DNA of 64,000 nucleotides from Paramarasmius palmivorus (GCA_037176845.1 JAYKXP010000033.1:372001-436000); one strand, 5' to 3'. Shown: positions 35,590 through 47,569, counted from the first letter of the stretch. Numbers and translations: made by a program. The notes: generated by a model not told the origin, from the letters alone.

Positions 35590-36780
35590 GCTTTGACTAC
35601 AGTATGACCATCCAAAGTCCGACAGCGATGAGAATCATGCGTTCTCTTTCTTTCTGCCTAGGTACGAGGTTGACAAATCTTCGTTGTTTCTAGGACTCTC
35701 ACTATCATCGATACAGCTATCCGAGTACATCTACAGGTTGAATCTGGACCAACTCCTACGTGCACGGTGCTCGATAGTCATCATATCGCGTATGCTTTAG
35801 CATCATGAACACGTCCTCAATTATGATACTGCTCTGCAAGCTCAAGCGGATTCAAGACTCTTAACTTATATCTCTTTACGCTAGGACACCATCGCGCCCA
35901 CGAGACAATATCAGAAGGAAAGAATTGATCCCTGGGCGTCGCATCCTTCCTCTTTATGGATGGTTACCATTCCGGAGCGACATTGGAGGATATTGGGGAT
36001 GATCATGCGGGTGTATTGGGATGGGAGGTATGTCGACTTTCGCCGCGATGACCATGACGCAGAACTAATAGGTACCATTCTTATTGAACCCAAGACTAGA
36101 TCGCTGACGATTTTGTTGCAACATTCCCCCACACAACACTTACCTCTCATCAATAGCTTGAAATATGGTACCTATTGGTTGCAATTGCTGTCCCGGGTAC
36201 GTTAAACGGTCGTGTATGAAGGGGCGATCAGATTAGGAGTAGGGCGCCTCAAGCTGACTATCACCATTGAAACTGAGACATTGACTAGAATCGTGTGTTC
36301 TCTCCAGGACTCCCGCTCGCCACGATATAAATATAGGATTTCATCTACAGCTCATAACAGGTCGAATATAAACCAACTCCTGCGCGCTCAAAAGTCATAT
36401 GTCCTCAGTCTGGTTGGGAATGTTAGTGTGAAGACGTCCTCAACTATTATACGATACCGCTCTGCAAGTTCAAGCGGATTCCAGGGTCTTAACGTGTATC
36501 ACGTTATGCTATTGCACCAACATCCGCCCAAGAATCGATATCAGACGAGAAACCTGATGTGCGCTCGTTACCATCGCTGACTGGCGACATTAGAAGATAT
36601 CGGAGATGATTATGTGGGTACAGGCGTGAGTGTATTAGGAAGGGAGGTATGTCGCTTTTTCCGCGATAACTAGGGCGCAGGACTGATCATCCAACCCAAG
36701 ACTGGTTCATCGGACGTATTGTTGTAACGTTCCCCCGCGCAGCACCTGGAATTGCCAACATACACACACTCTCGGTCACT
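35590..36780 (+). repeat. Two tandem R1 repeat units
   Basis: Units begin near 35607 and 36258. The first is the longest R1 copy in the window and holds an open frame (35960-36205: IPERHWRILG, YWDGRYVDFR, LIEPKTRSLTILLQH) that is also partly open at 25333-25632 and 19670-19933. The recurrence may reflect old coding sequence, but no family is recognised. Confidence 0.7.
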
Positions 36781-38017
36781 CTCAACGTTCGTATAGGAAG
36801 GTGAAATAACCGGAGGCAGTGATTCCTTCTGTCGGTTTGTTGCTGGAGCCGATTGATTGGTTTGTCTTCTTTGACATCTGTCGTCGTCCAACCTGCTATG
36901 ATACCCAGGGCTGGTTCCTACTCCATAGCACCTTTGCACAGCTTCGGGGCATCATTCCCCGTATTTGAATGAGGTTGTCCATATGCGACGCCACTGAGTA
37001 TCTGACGTCTTTGCTTAGTAGAGGAGCACTAGTACCGAGACATACTCTCTTTGTCGATCATCGTTCCCTTGCACCCCGATGAGCCAAACTCCGAATCGGA
37101 TAGGTGGGCCTAGGGTAAGAGTACGTGGAAAGGTTACAAGTATGCTCCAATTTCGGACAATCAATATCCTGAAGCGAGTACTTCGCCGTTTTATAGGCCT
37201 TAACAAACTGCACTATTTGAGCAGCAGAAAAATGTGTCAAAAGAATAATTAATAATTCCCTACCTCAAAAATGAACGAGTTGAATCGGCGAACTGCCGCC
37301 CAATTTGTGACCTTCCTTTTATGGTATGTGGTAGTGCGCGTTATCTCGACAAGCGAAAAATGACCCATCCAAATGAGGAAACTGCAAACAAGATGTTTTT
37401 CTGCTGCAATAGACCTACAAAGACTTGCGGGTACCTCGGAGCATCAAAGTGTTGTGTCCCGACCAAATTTGCCACTGTCACATTTTGGTTGGGGTTAGTC
37501 GTTTCATTCGGACATTTGCAATCAATCGTTCTCATGTAGTCCACCGAGGGCGAAGACTTGCCATACTTCATAACCGACAGTATATTTCCAGTCACAGCTA
37601 CTTTTGTATCGTGAAAGTCTCTTGATATCAGCCCAAATGGATGGAGGTTCTTAACGAAACATAGACAGTAGGATGTGGATCATGGTATTCTATACTTATC
37701 CACACTTACAGTCAACGAATCCACGAGAACAAAACGTACTTATGTAAATCCCTTGAACAGCGACTGTATTATTCTGAAACAGGCCATTCAACAGCGTCTA
37801 CCTTGGCCAGATAGATATATAGCATTTGGGTAGGGTTCCAATCATCACTCCACTTTGTCACACAGTCAAGCTCCAGTTCGTCCGGCGTTCCGTGGAGCTA
37901 TGGTTTAACCATCGATATCTCAGTACACCTTGAAATGAATGAGAAATATACGCCAAGGATAAACATTGGTCCCTCGCGTGAGAGTTCTCTCCTATCCCCT
38001 CTCCTTCTCCACCTAAT

Positions 38018-38645
38018 ATGAGTACTAATAGAAGGTGGGCATGGATTGCGCGATTACTCGCTCTTTGATAGATTTGATCTTTCGTCGTACAGGGCTCTTG
38101 ATGATTATCTGAATAGAAATGGTCGCCAAGAACAACAGCACCGGAAAAGAGTAGGAACGATCATTCTGTAGATATTGCAAACAATAGTCGTTCTCCTACC
38201 AATAGATATCCTTGTTCCTGGTGCCTTCGGTCGTTTCCATAGACTGTTGAATATCATGCTCCAGGATGTGTTATGTTGTCTAAGTTCCTTTTACTAGAAG
38301 CTGTGCACTTTGTACCGTATTGAAGTGGATGACTTCGATGGGATTAGGCGACACACGTTCATTCTGAAGCCGATCAAGTCAGGCAAGCAATACCTACATT
38401 CTAGCAAATATGTTGTCCAGGCCGGGCCCTTGCACCTCACCGTAGTCCAGGCTAAATATTTAGATATCGACGTCTCAGACATGAAGGGTGATCAACCGTT
38501 TGAAACGAAACTCGGGTACCAGGATAAAATCACGGACGGAGATCGAACAGCAACTGCCAGGGTTCAAATTTCAGCAGCGTTCCCGCTTTTCGTGACAGAA
38601 CTCCTGGGAAATCCCTTGGTCCAGTCACTTTGGAGCGCCTTATGA
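38018..38645 (+). pseudogene. Unknown gene remnant conserved between units
   Basis: Piece 1 (38018-38034 joined to 38093-38171) reads MSTNRR then LDDYLNRNGRQEQQHRKRVGTIIL-stop, and equals the piece at 26915-27070 in unit B. Piece 2 (38310-38645) is an open frame with HTFILKPIKSGKQYL, LHLTVVQAKYLDIDVSD, and ARVQISAAFPLF to a TGA, with a broken copy in unit A at 21235-21600. Parts of piece 2's downstream end (GAGATCGAACA...) also follow piece 1 in unit B. I do not recognise the protein. Confidence 0.4.
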
Positions 38646-39136
38646 GCAAAGGGGCAGCCACATTACGTTTTATATGAAGCTTACCTCTTCCCGATCGGCA
38701 ATTGCTATACAGTACTAGAGTAGACTTGTCAAATAATTGAACCTTCGAAGCAGTGGAATACTGGTCTCAGCACCTCTAATGTTTTGCTTAATATGGGCTT
38801 CTCACGAGCATATTTCTTTTCTTTCTACATATGGATGAAAACTTCGAGTGACCCATTTTAAAATTGATTATCATTTTGTAGAACACATATCCCGAAAGGG
38901 CCAGATACTACATTGAGGGGCTGTAGTCAGTGTGATCTTGGGTTCCAAGTAAAAAAGGCTGTATTCGTAGATGTCTCCTGTCCAAGGTTGTATGGACGGC
39001 TACAAATACACTCTAATTCGTCCTAGGGTCACCGGTAAATGAACCAGGTCCCGTGTAAGGAGTTAGCAATGCAGCTTGAGGGTGATTCATTTGCCGTTTT
39101 CCTTGATTTCAATACATATCTACTTGGGGAGCAGCA

Positions 39137-39153
39137 TATAAGATCCTCTCATA
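39137..39153 (+). promoter_or_regulatory. TATA region of a Zn-cluster gene whose coding part is deleted
   Basis: TATAAG at 39137-39142 within GGGGAGCAGCATATAAGATCCTCTCATA aligns with the 5' region of copy A. It then jumps directly to the sequence that normally surrounds the last intron (TGGGGGTTTGTATTCC), so the whole zinc cluster and middle region of this locus are gone. Confidence 0.7.
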
Positions 39154-39504
39154 TGGGGGTTTGTATTCCTATAACAGCTCTATCTATATGCTGACAGAGC
39201 GATCATTCTAGAGATATTGCGACTATATGCCTAGGACAATCATGTCCTTGGGGACATCACTAGATTTTCCCTCTGCGATTAAGCAGCACTGTAGCAAAGT
39301 TTCGACAGCCTAAAGTACTACATACATACAAATTTCTGTTGATGTCTGATCCTTGTCAAGTACGGAGGCATCTTCCCCGATAATGGATCTACCCCCGCAG
39401 CCATGTTGCGTGATATGTATCATGCTTCAACGACTGACAGATTGAGCTTCGAGTAGTACATTATTGGAGATGATTGAACAGGCTAGAACAAGGCGCAAAC
39501 GTAA
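39154..39504 (+). repeat. 351-bp direct repeat, left copy
   Basis: Appears identical by eye to 40056-40406. It covers the terminal intron, last exon and 3' flank of a Zn-cluster gene. Confidence 0.85.
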
Positions 39505-40076
39505 CCAGATGTAAACCTCATCGTAACCGAGGGCTTACAGACGACTCTGAGGTTTGCACGCGATGTTACCTGAGAGGGATTCATTGCGAATACCTTCCCA
39601 CCGATTCTCTCTCATCTTCACAGCGGCACAGTGGACCACAAATATCCCTTCCCCAACCTCCTCTCTCCTCACTAGGGTTAATCCCAATTCCAACACCGCC
39701 ACAGGCTAGTGTTATTGTCGGTCAGGCCACCGAATGCCCATCACTTCCTTCCACTTTCGCCTCATTAGATGAAGGCCCACGTTCAGACTACACAAAAAAC
39801 GATCGCTTCACCGGTGCCTTTGAAAATAGCGATGAAAACGTCATTTTCATGCAGCAGGAATCATGGAACCGGAACGAGTCTCATCCGGAACAGTGTTGGG
39901 AGAATTGGCATTTCCCGTCAGTGGCAACAGCTATATCCGAACCAGAACATGCCCCGGTGGTCCCGGGACCAAGTTCATACGAGCAAAACGGAGTCTTTAC
40001 TTCACCCAGCTCTTCACAGCACTCTGTTGCGCAGTTAGATGAACGCCATATACCGTGGGGGTTTGTATTCCTATAA
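39504..40076 (+). pseudogene. Zn(II)2Cys6 factor copy D, 5'-truncated
   Basis: The body starts within the basic end of the first zinc half (RCKPH) and keeps only CTRC...GIHC of the cluster, so three of six ligands remain. Upstream is the 3' flank of the neighbouring deleted locus, which by chance supplies an ATG at 39474. The middle region resembles copy A (NDRFTGAFENSDE, SWNRNESHPEQCWENWHFP). The end lacks the DPQT residues (HIPW-GFVF), and the following exon has a TAG. Not functional as a DNA-binding factor. Confidence 0.85.
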
Positions 40077-40406
40077 CAGCTCTATCTATATGCTGACAGA
40101 GCGATCATTCTAGAGATATTGCGACTATATGCCTAGGACAATCATGTCCTTGGGGACATCACTAGATTTTCCCTCTGCGATTAAGCAGCACTGTAGCAAA
40201 GTTTCGACAGCCTAAAGTACTACATACATACAAATTTCTGTTGATGTCTGATCCTTGTCAAGTACGGAGGCATCTTCCCCGATAATGGATCTACCCCCGC
40301 AGCCATGTTGCGTGATATGTATCATGCTTCAACGACTGACAGATTGAGCTTCGAGTAGTACATTATTGGAGATGATTGAACAGGCTAGAACAAGGCGCAA
40401 ACGTAA
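40056..40406 (+). repeat. 351-bp direct repeat, right copy
   Basis: Partner of 39154-39504 at an offset of exactly 902 bp. Confidence 0.85.
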
Positions 40407-40619
40407 TGCGATGGAGATTTGATGGAGAGTGCTGTTAGTCTAACTGTCTTCAACTGAATATTTGCTGTGCGTGGGACTGCTTGCTATTCCCGTGATTTCG
40501 CGTGCAGACCTGGCCCCGGAACGTTTATCAAGGTCAGCTTTGGTCCAAAAATTTGGCTTCTCGTCGATATTCCACATGATCGGCACGGAATACATCTCGC
40601 AAATATTCACAGTTATGGT

Positions 40620-41480
40620 GTACCTCGACCGAGATTGATACTCTCAATTTCCACTCTTATCCGCCATTTGACGGACATACCGTTTGGACCGTTCGTTCAC
40701 TCTCTACAGCATCGCTCCGAAGCAGTCGGCGCTCAGATGCGGTTGCGGCGGATCACCGGCACCATCCAAACGCCGACGGTGACTCGAAATCGTACGTAAA
40801 ACTTTTTTCTTCCCTTGCTACGCTGCTGAGCATTCCTCTCCCCTCAGATATCTTGTTTCCCTCGAGCCTACCTATCCACAGGCTTCCATGGTGTGGATGT
40901 AGGACATGCCTATACCAACTTTCCCATATCGACCATCCTATGCCAATCATTCACACCCTCAGAAGACCAAATGACCTTCAAGACACCTTCGATACTCATC
41001 AATCTCATTCCTCGCTGTGGATCGAGTTGTCGCAACCACATATTTTCGCATTCCTGCAACTGTCGTCGATGCCGCTCGCGATACCAACCTCGAAAGGGTA
41101 AGGGTGACAAGGCGGATATGGGTCCAGGAAGAGGTGCAAATGCAAGGGAATGGTACGTCTCTCCTCCTACGGTTACCGACTTACAGAAGATCAAAATCTT
41201 CGCCTTGGATCCAGTCTTTTCCCTCCTCATCGACATGGCAATTCGAGTCGCCGCCGACTCTCGTGGGGTATGGCTACACCGACTTCCCCGGGCCCATCTC
41301 ATAAATTCTATCCCAATGAGTCACCCGTTGAGGAGATCAGGTTTCGTTACGTGAGGTGGTCAAGACACTCTTCGATCACACCGCCATCGAAATTCGTTCC
41401 TTGGAATCAAATACACGTGGTCCTCCAGTCATCGTCGACACTCATTCCGACATACCAACCAACCTTGGAAAAGGAGCCAG
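40620..41480 (+). repeat. R1-variant and R2 segment after unit D (partner 23300-24210)
   Basis: Follows the unit A 3' segment box by box, including TCCGCCATTTGACGGACATACCG, TATACCAACTTTCCCATATCGACC, GGGTGACAAGGCGGATATGGG and the TCCTCCAGTCATCGTCGACACTCATTCCGACATAC box. The open frame at 40893-41354 arises inside it and is not open in the partner. Confidence 0.75.
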
Positions 41481-41579
41481 GCAGGGCTAATGGTGATGCG
41501 CTGGTTCAAGGGACTGAAGTACTGACTGTTTACTTTGTAGCCCCCGCCTCTGGCATATGTTTCTACACTGTTATTGATG

Positions 41580-42890
41580 TGATTAGTATGGCAAATATGT
41601 GACTCCCTTGGGAATTTCAGCATATTGTAGATTATTTTGGTCAGAGGAAACATTCGAGTCGATGTTTCGCGAAATGTGGTTTAGGGTTGCATCTTTCGAT
41701 GTGGTTTTTTTGCTTAGAGCATTCACCTTCAGGATTGACCAGTGGGTACGCTAGGGACAATACCGTTATGCGAAAGATTTCTATCGCTACCCTTCATGGG
41801 TGTCGAGATAGTTACAGAGGGTGTTGGTGCTGTATGTTTATTGTCGATGATAGATTACTCATTAGTCTTGTTGCCCATCTAGTGAGTATGTATGAACGTA
41901 CTGTGGTTTTTGGTACCTGAGCCACTCCGAGGAGCCGAGAGCCGAGAGCCAAGAGCCGAAAGGCACGTCGATTACCGCTTGCGGTTCTTTTCGCCGACAG
42001 CTCCAATCGTACGTTGTTCTTCTTGCTGCCGACTTAGGACGTTGACCACTCTTCCTTCTCTCCGGACTCTCACTTTTCTTGATACAGCTATTCTGGTCGA
42101 TGATCACCCCACCTTCAAGGTCAAGCAGAAACAGATAGGACACCAACACGAACATCAACACGTTCATCTATACGCCCACGAAATATTCTATAAAAATCAT
42201 TCACTCGCTCAGAAGATCAAGCACCTCATTGCTTGAGGTACTCGATACACGCTCAAAGTCTCTTTTCGACACTTGTCGTCGTCCTCGTCCGTTCTAAATA
42301 CAGTTGCCGATCCCTGGAATCAAATCCACTCGCTCTTACGCTCCGCCATTGTCCCCGATGCTGCCCTCGAGATACCAACTGCGAAAGGATGAAGGTTACG
42401 AGGCAGGTGTGGTTGTAGTTCAAGAGAGGCAAACTTGAACATAATGGACAGGTGCTTCTACGAGACCCGTTACTCCGCGCTAACCGTGTTGCTTACTGGT
42501 ACAGAATATCAACGTTTTCGCGCTCTTAGATCCTCCATCACGAAGCGCCTATCAGCTACGAGCTAACCCAACCTTCCTACAATTGCGACGTAATCCAATA
42601 CCCTCTGTTATCACACCAGTGCGTTGACTATACACCCATTCCATGTTCGACGGATGGAGAGCACCCACGTCGTTTCTACTGTACCCACGGTGGATAGAAG
42701 GCGACCGATAGCAGCAGTGTTGGCGTATGGGCGTGTGGGTATGGTGGGGGTATCCGGAGGGTTACTGTACGTCAACTATTTGCTTCCCTCTATTGAGGAT
42801 GTGCTGATATTACTCTCACTCAGCTCTCGCCACATCTCATTGCACGCTCTTCATCCAAGCTACCCCTTTTCCGTCGAGCGTGATCCAGAA
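41580..42890 (+). repeat. R2, R1-variant and R4 composite
   Basis: An R2-like piece at 41580-41840 is followed by GCCGAGAGCCAAGAGCCGAAAGGCACGT, a R1-variant with GCTCCAATCGTACGT, CATCTATACGCCCACGA, and then the R4 boxes up to GTACGTCAACTATTTGCTTCCCTC near 42790. Same order as 17440-18330 but with different decay. Confidence 0.6.
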
Positions 42891-43038
42891 ATGTAGGTGT
42901 CTTCGGATATATATGCTGGCCATTCTCGTTCAAGAAAATTATAAACAGGATCACCCATAACCTTCCCCGCAGAGAAGGAGTAGTGGAGCAGAGGTTCATT
43001 CGTCCGTGGCATAGCCGTAGCACATATTACATTTCCAG

Positions 43039-43122
43039 TCCAGTGTGGTCCGGTGGCTAACACTGCATTCTTTCCTCTGGTATTGAAACAGATGCCTGGG
43101 GTTCGGTTCCCCGTATTGGGAT
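43039..43122 (+). pseudogene. tRNA-Glu (TTC-type) pseudogene
   Basis: Keeps GTGGTnnnGTGGCTAACA and GGGGTTCGGTTCCCCG, but the acceptor strands TCCAGTG/TATTGGG pair poorly and the anticodon stem is weak. Confidence 0.7.
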
Positions 43123-43161
43123 GATGCATGTGGTATTGACATTCGAGGAGAGGATGTACCC

Positions 43162-43751
43162 GTCTAATTAGACACCCTTGAAAATCAAGCACGCCGTCTA
43201 ACTAGACTTGGCGGGAGCGTGTGCGCCTTGAAGTCTAGTTAGACGACCTTCCGAGCCTGGGACGCGTGATATGCCATTTGTGGGTACTGTCCCGTCCTCT
43301 CCTTTCCTCGCGCATCGTCCACTGCGTCTGCAGCTCCGATAGTGTTCCATTGCCCGTATCATTTATCTAGGTATATACTCACTGATGTTCAGTTATAACT
43401 TTAGGAAACAATGAGGGAAACAAGGGAACAATACTTGATATATCACCAGTGTTATAGTGTCGCCCGAGGTATCTTCTAAGATTCATCGGCCCTAGAGTCT
43501 AGTTAGACGGCCTTCGCACGCTCGAAATAGTATTGGTGAACATAGGCGGGCGTCTTGTGAGATATGCCAGCCCTATGGTCTAGTTAGGCGGCCTTCCTTG
43601 GGAGCAAAATTGATGATGGATACGTCACGGATGTCTAGTAAACGGTTACGGCCCTAGAGTCTAGTTAGACAGTCTTTTCATTCTCGAAATAGTAACGATG
43701 AACGTACGCGGGCGTCTTGTGAGACATACCAGCTCTATGGTCTAGTTAGAC
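43162..43751. repeat. Array of the 12-bp palindrome GTCTARYTAGAC
   Basis: Exact or near-exact copies lie at 43162, 43196, 43233, 43497, 43578 (one change), 43633 (variant), 43659 and 43740. The first, GTCTAATTAGAC, is a perfect palindrome. The copies at 43497/43578 and 43659/43740 belong to a tandem duplication of about 162 bp that also shares CTCGAAATAGTA and GCGGGCGTCTTGTGAGA. No open frame or RNA gene lies inside. Confidence 0.85.
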
Positions 43752-44178
43752 AGCCTTTGTCGAGAACGAGATCAGGTGAGATTAGACGGGTACGTCCTGT
43801 GTTGGACATTCAAATTTTTCGGGGAAATAACTAATGCTGATGTAGATTTCGAGTTGCTCATCCATCCTATGCGAATGCTTCACGTTCGTTTGGGGCTCTT
43901 GCTTGATTCGTATGTCGTGAGCTTGAAGTCGAACCAATGTTTCCGTTATGTTGAGGACATCAACATATGAAAGGTTTCCTGTCGCTGTTGGTGCTGAGTG
44001 GAGGTGTGAAATATGTAAAGCTGTTTTACGTTCATGATGAATGACTGGACTGATCAACTTTTTTAGACTCGCGTGCTTATCAATGATTGTTCACAATGCT
44101 GAGATACCATTCCGTCGTTATATCTGGTACAATAGGGACATCTTGCGAAAACATAGTCTGCACGTAAAACACAATCAC

Positions 44179-44275
44179 TCTGTTATGGTGTTGTGGCTAA
44201 AACTATCGCCTCTCATTACTATTAGGGTTTTCTAAGGAGTACCTCGGTAGCCCACGGTTCAATTCCCTCTAACGG
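44179..44275 (+). pseudogene. tRNA-Glu (CTC-type) pseudogene
   Basis: Keeps TGTTATGGTG, ATCGCCTCTCA and CGGTTCAATTCCCTCTAACGGAA. An enlarged intron-like insert, a lost D-arm pairing and T-stem changes mark decay. A still weaker tRNA-like trace lies at 44435-44520 (TCTAATGGCTAACGCC...GACTCCCTGCAATGG). Confidence 0.68.
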
Positions 44276-44569
44276 AATGACAGTGAGTTGAATTCTTTTG
44301 TTTCCCTTATTTAATTGACTATTTCTATGGTCAATCTCTTGACTGAACACTACTACGGTTTCATATGTATATAGCTCGACTTCGACGACCTGGAAATTGG
44401 AGATGGCGCATGGATCATCACGCAAGTAAAGTCCATATATCGTCTAATGGCTAACGCCACTATGTTCCTTGCATCGGCGAGTACTGGAATGCTTGGGTTT
44501 TGACTCCCTGCAATGGCAATTAGTATTTCTATGGGTGTGTCCATGTGTTTGAATGCTCGAGAGACTTTC

Positions 44570-45200
44570 ATCTTGGTTTGGTGCACTTTGAACACTACAG
44601 AATCGAATCTTCCTTCGCTCTTAATCAACCGACTTCAGAATCGACATTGTCACGTAATCGCGCCGAACCAGCCGGCGATCAGATTAGGATTAGGACACCG
44701 GGTTGATGTTTCTTGTTTCTTGACTATCGCCATCCAAACTCTGACAGTGACCAGAAACGTGCGTTCTCATTGTTTCTGCCTGGTAACGATTGATGTGACT
44801 CCTCGTTATTTCTAAGACCCTTGTTTTCCATACAACCATCTAAACGCAGGTCGAATCTAAACCAACTGCTACCATGCCCTCGGCTCGGAATGTTCGCTTC
44901 GTATCATGAAGACCTCCTCAAACACGACGCTCCTCTTCAAGTTCAACGTGTATCCAAGGTCCTGTTATTTCAGAAAACTAACACACTCACGAATCCAGAT
45001 CAGACAAAACGTCATTCCTGCGCCTCTGGATATTGCCCCCGTTCCCATCCCGTCCCGAAGTGATGATATGAGAGGATATTGGAGATGATTATGCCAGTGG
45101 ATTCGGATGGAAGGTATGTCGACCTTTTCGTTGATAACATGACGCAGGACTGATCGTTCAACCCAAGGCTGGTTCGTTGAACATTGCAACATTCCCCGCA
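44570..45200 (+). repeat. R1 repeat unit preceding the toxin gene
   Basis: TTTGGTGCACTTTGAACA (also at 24918 and 35248), GATCAGATTAGGATTAGGACACC, ACTATCGCCATCCAAACTCTGACAGTGACnAGAA, and AGAGGATATTGGAGATGATTATG...GGTATGTCGAC. Same orientation as the other units. Confidence 0.68.
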
Positions 45201-45597
45201 CAACTCGATCGCTTGAGATAAATCAAACCTATCCGTTGCAAAAGTACGTTGACATTTTGAATAGACCTGGCAACCTTGGCTGTGTACCACCCATCTTATG
45301 CCGAATGGGTGGGTGGTTGAAAAAGGTTACAGGTACGCCGTCTCGTTCGGACAATTGTTTCTCGCCGACGGTAAAATACTGACACTTTGATCTCCGTTTA
45401 GGCGATAACGGCGGACTACAGCACACCGTTGTGTGGAGCAGAGAAAGCCTCATTCGCGGTGACTTCTCTTCTATTCCCCCTCTTTCTCCGCCTGATATGA
45501 TCGATTAGGTGAGTATCAAAAGAAGGTAGGTGTGTAGTGCCTCGCTATGATTCGTCCTTTGATGTTTCGTCACAGAAGCACCTCGATGACATCCTGA

Positions 45598-45927
45598 ATG
45601 GAAATTTTCTGCAACAAACACGAAAATAACAAGAGTGATTATTTGGTCGGTATTGTAATCAGCGCTCTATCACTGGGTATCTCCTGTTCCTCTGCAAGAC
45701 CAACTTCTCCATTTGATCGTACATTCAGTCATTATTCCATTAAGTATCGACAAGCTTTGAGCAAGTACCCCGGAGTGTTACTAATCACACGCGAAGGACC
45801 AATGGTCGCTTCGCTGGGCTTGGGGACGTACGATTATCAAGAACCAATGGTACTTGTTCTTGTCATCCTTGATATCAAGCACACATGTAGCCCCCTTTCT
45901 CATTGGGCCTCAGAATGTGTTTGGTAA
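45598..45927 (+). CDS. Hypothetical ORF, possibly part of a decayed gene
   Basis: An open frame of 109 codons. The part VISALSLGISCSS looks like a membrane helix and HYSIKYRQALSKYPGVLLITREGP looks protein-like. The region just before it aligns with the small two-exon piece of units B and D, but here the start ATG is changed to GTG and the frame is broken. I cannot name a family. Confidence 0.25.
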   Translation: MEIFCNKHENNKSDYLVGIVISALSLGISCSSARPTSPFDRTFSHYSIKYRQALSKYPGVLLITREGPMVASLGLGTYDYQEPMVLVLVILDIKHTCSPLSHWASECVW

Positions 45928-46292
45928 CTGGCTACCCGTGGAACCAAGCATACTGTCTAATTTTCTGTTTCTAGAAGTTATCATCTTGGTAGCGTACCGA
46001 ACAGAATCTCTTCGACGAGACTGAGCAGCTCACATGTCATTTTGGAGCCGAAGAAACGCCTATATGGCATTGGTGACATGCAGGAGCTCGTTTTCATGAC
46101 CAACTTACTTACGTGAATGGTTTGTTCTGGATAAAAGCCAGAGTATGAGTGGTGTTCTTTCATACCTCTCCAAGCTAAACCCGCATTCCAGAAAACATGC
46201 CCAGGCAAGCACTTCCACCTCTCTTTATTCATCCTGATCACTAACAAATATTATTCAGTACTGACGAACGGAACGATGGCAATACTGGGGCC

Positions 46293-47028
46293 ATGAAAAA
46301 TGTACAGACTACTGAAGGTACGCTTGATTACTGAGTCATATTAGGCACGGCTCATTCTTCTTATAGATGCAACAGTTTTTGATAAATGTTCTCAAATCGA
46401 CTCAGACCTCTTCCTCACCGAGATGCAGCTCGCCAAGTTTGCTGGACATTACCTCACTATTGTCGACGGCGCTCAGGCATTTGACTGGGATAGCTTCCTC
46501 GCAGCCGTCGAAAACTATAACGGCAGCGACCTCGTCTTGATCTACCCGGACTCCGCCAGATCTACCGCCGCTAGTACATCTTCACGACTTCAAAACAAAG
46601 AGCTGTACAAGGGCATATTTCCCCCACTGTCCAAACCTCGAGATGATCCACCTCGAGCTGTATCCGACATCTGCGATTACATCGTGGATTTCATGCGGGA
46701 AGTCGTCGGTATTCCTATTGACGGCAACGCCATCTATGCAACCGTTCTCAACGCGTTCACCAATCTCGAATGGGCCACGGAGAGCGGTTTTGCCGATTTC
46801 TCTTCTTCGAGTACGGGAACGAACTCGAGCTACGAGTATAGGGTTTTGTTTTCGTCGCCGTTGGATTCGGAAAGGTTCTTGAGCTTTGTTGCAACGATTT
46901 ATTTGGAGGCGGATATTCATAATCAGTCGGGGTGGTGGGGGTTGGTTAGTAGTTCGGTGCAGCACTTTCATTGTGAGATTCTGGGATTGAAGTTCCAGGT
47001 CACGAAAGGATTCCAGGATCCATACTGA
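46293..47028 (+). CDS. Cyt-like pore-forming toxin family protein
   Basis: Resembles the fungal members of the Cyt (bacterial delta-endotoxin-like, volvatoxin-type) family, which insert into target membranes as oligomers. Model: exon 1 46293-46317, intron 46318-46366 (GTACGC...TATAG), exon 2 46367-47028, 228 aa, no signal peptide seen. Features used: a single compact domain of about 230 residues, the segment VVGIPIDGN before an amphipathic ATVLNAFTNLEWAT helix, the SSYEYRVLFSSP strand, ATIYLEADI, and a C-terminal SGWWGLVSSS strand followed by FHCEILGLKFQV. It is apparently intact. The broken copy at 62788-63003 and two orphan 3' flanks show it was part of a duplicated unit. The Zn-cluster gene E starts 834 bp downstream on the same strand. 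The family call is by recognition of segment order, not by a search. Confidence 0.75.
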
Positions 47029-47569
47029 TACTCGAGAGTAAGGTGCCAAGTAACATTCATTTTTTCTTGCCGTTTGATTGCCGCCATGGTACATCTTCCT
47101 CTATCGCCCAAACTCGGCACCAAAATTCCTCATTTCTTGGTGTAATATACATAGGTGTATACCTTTTCCAGAGTGTTCATAAGCATGATATACATTCTTG
47201 GAACACCCTGACTTACTGGTAAGCAATCGTGCTGAGAAGTGTCGGCGTGAATGAATGGATCAAAATGGCATCACGCATTGATTTTTACCAGGGACTGTAA
47301 CCATAGTTCTGATTTCCTGCGGTTTCATATAGTATTGTGGGCTTGAAATGGATAATCTCTTATTCCACAGCGTCGTATGTTAATCGCAATGTCATCTTCG
47401 TGGTCAAGTTCATTGTAGGCCAAGAATCCTGTAACCATCCGCTAAGTGATTCAGTTTATTGACATCTGTCGTATGTAGCTTCGATATAACCAACTCGTAA
47501 TGAAGGATATCCTCGTCAACACGTGCTGCATGCCGATCAGCTGTCAACGTTCCACTCCCGCCTTCCTGA

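Noticed and set aside
40893..41354. 153-codon frame in unit D
   Set aside because: It lies in the R1-variant segment; the partner at 23550-24060 is not open in this frame.
43162..43751. Reading the palindromes as a CRISPR-like array
   Set aside because: Spacing is irregular (about 34 to 260 bp), copies vary, and two intervals are duplicates of each other.
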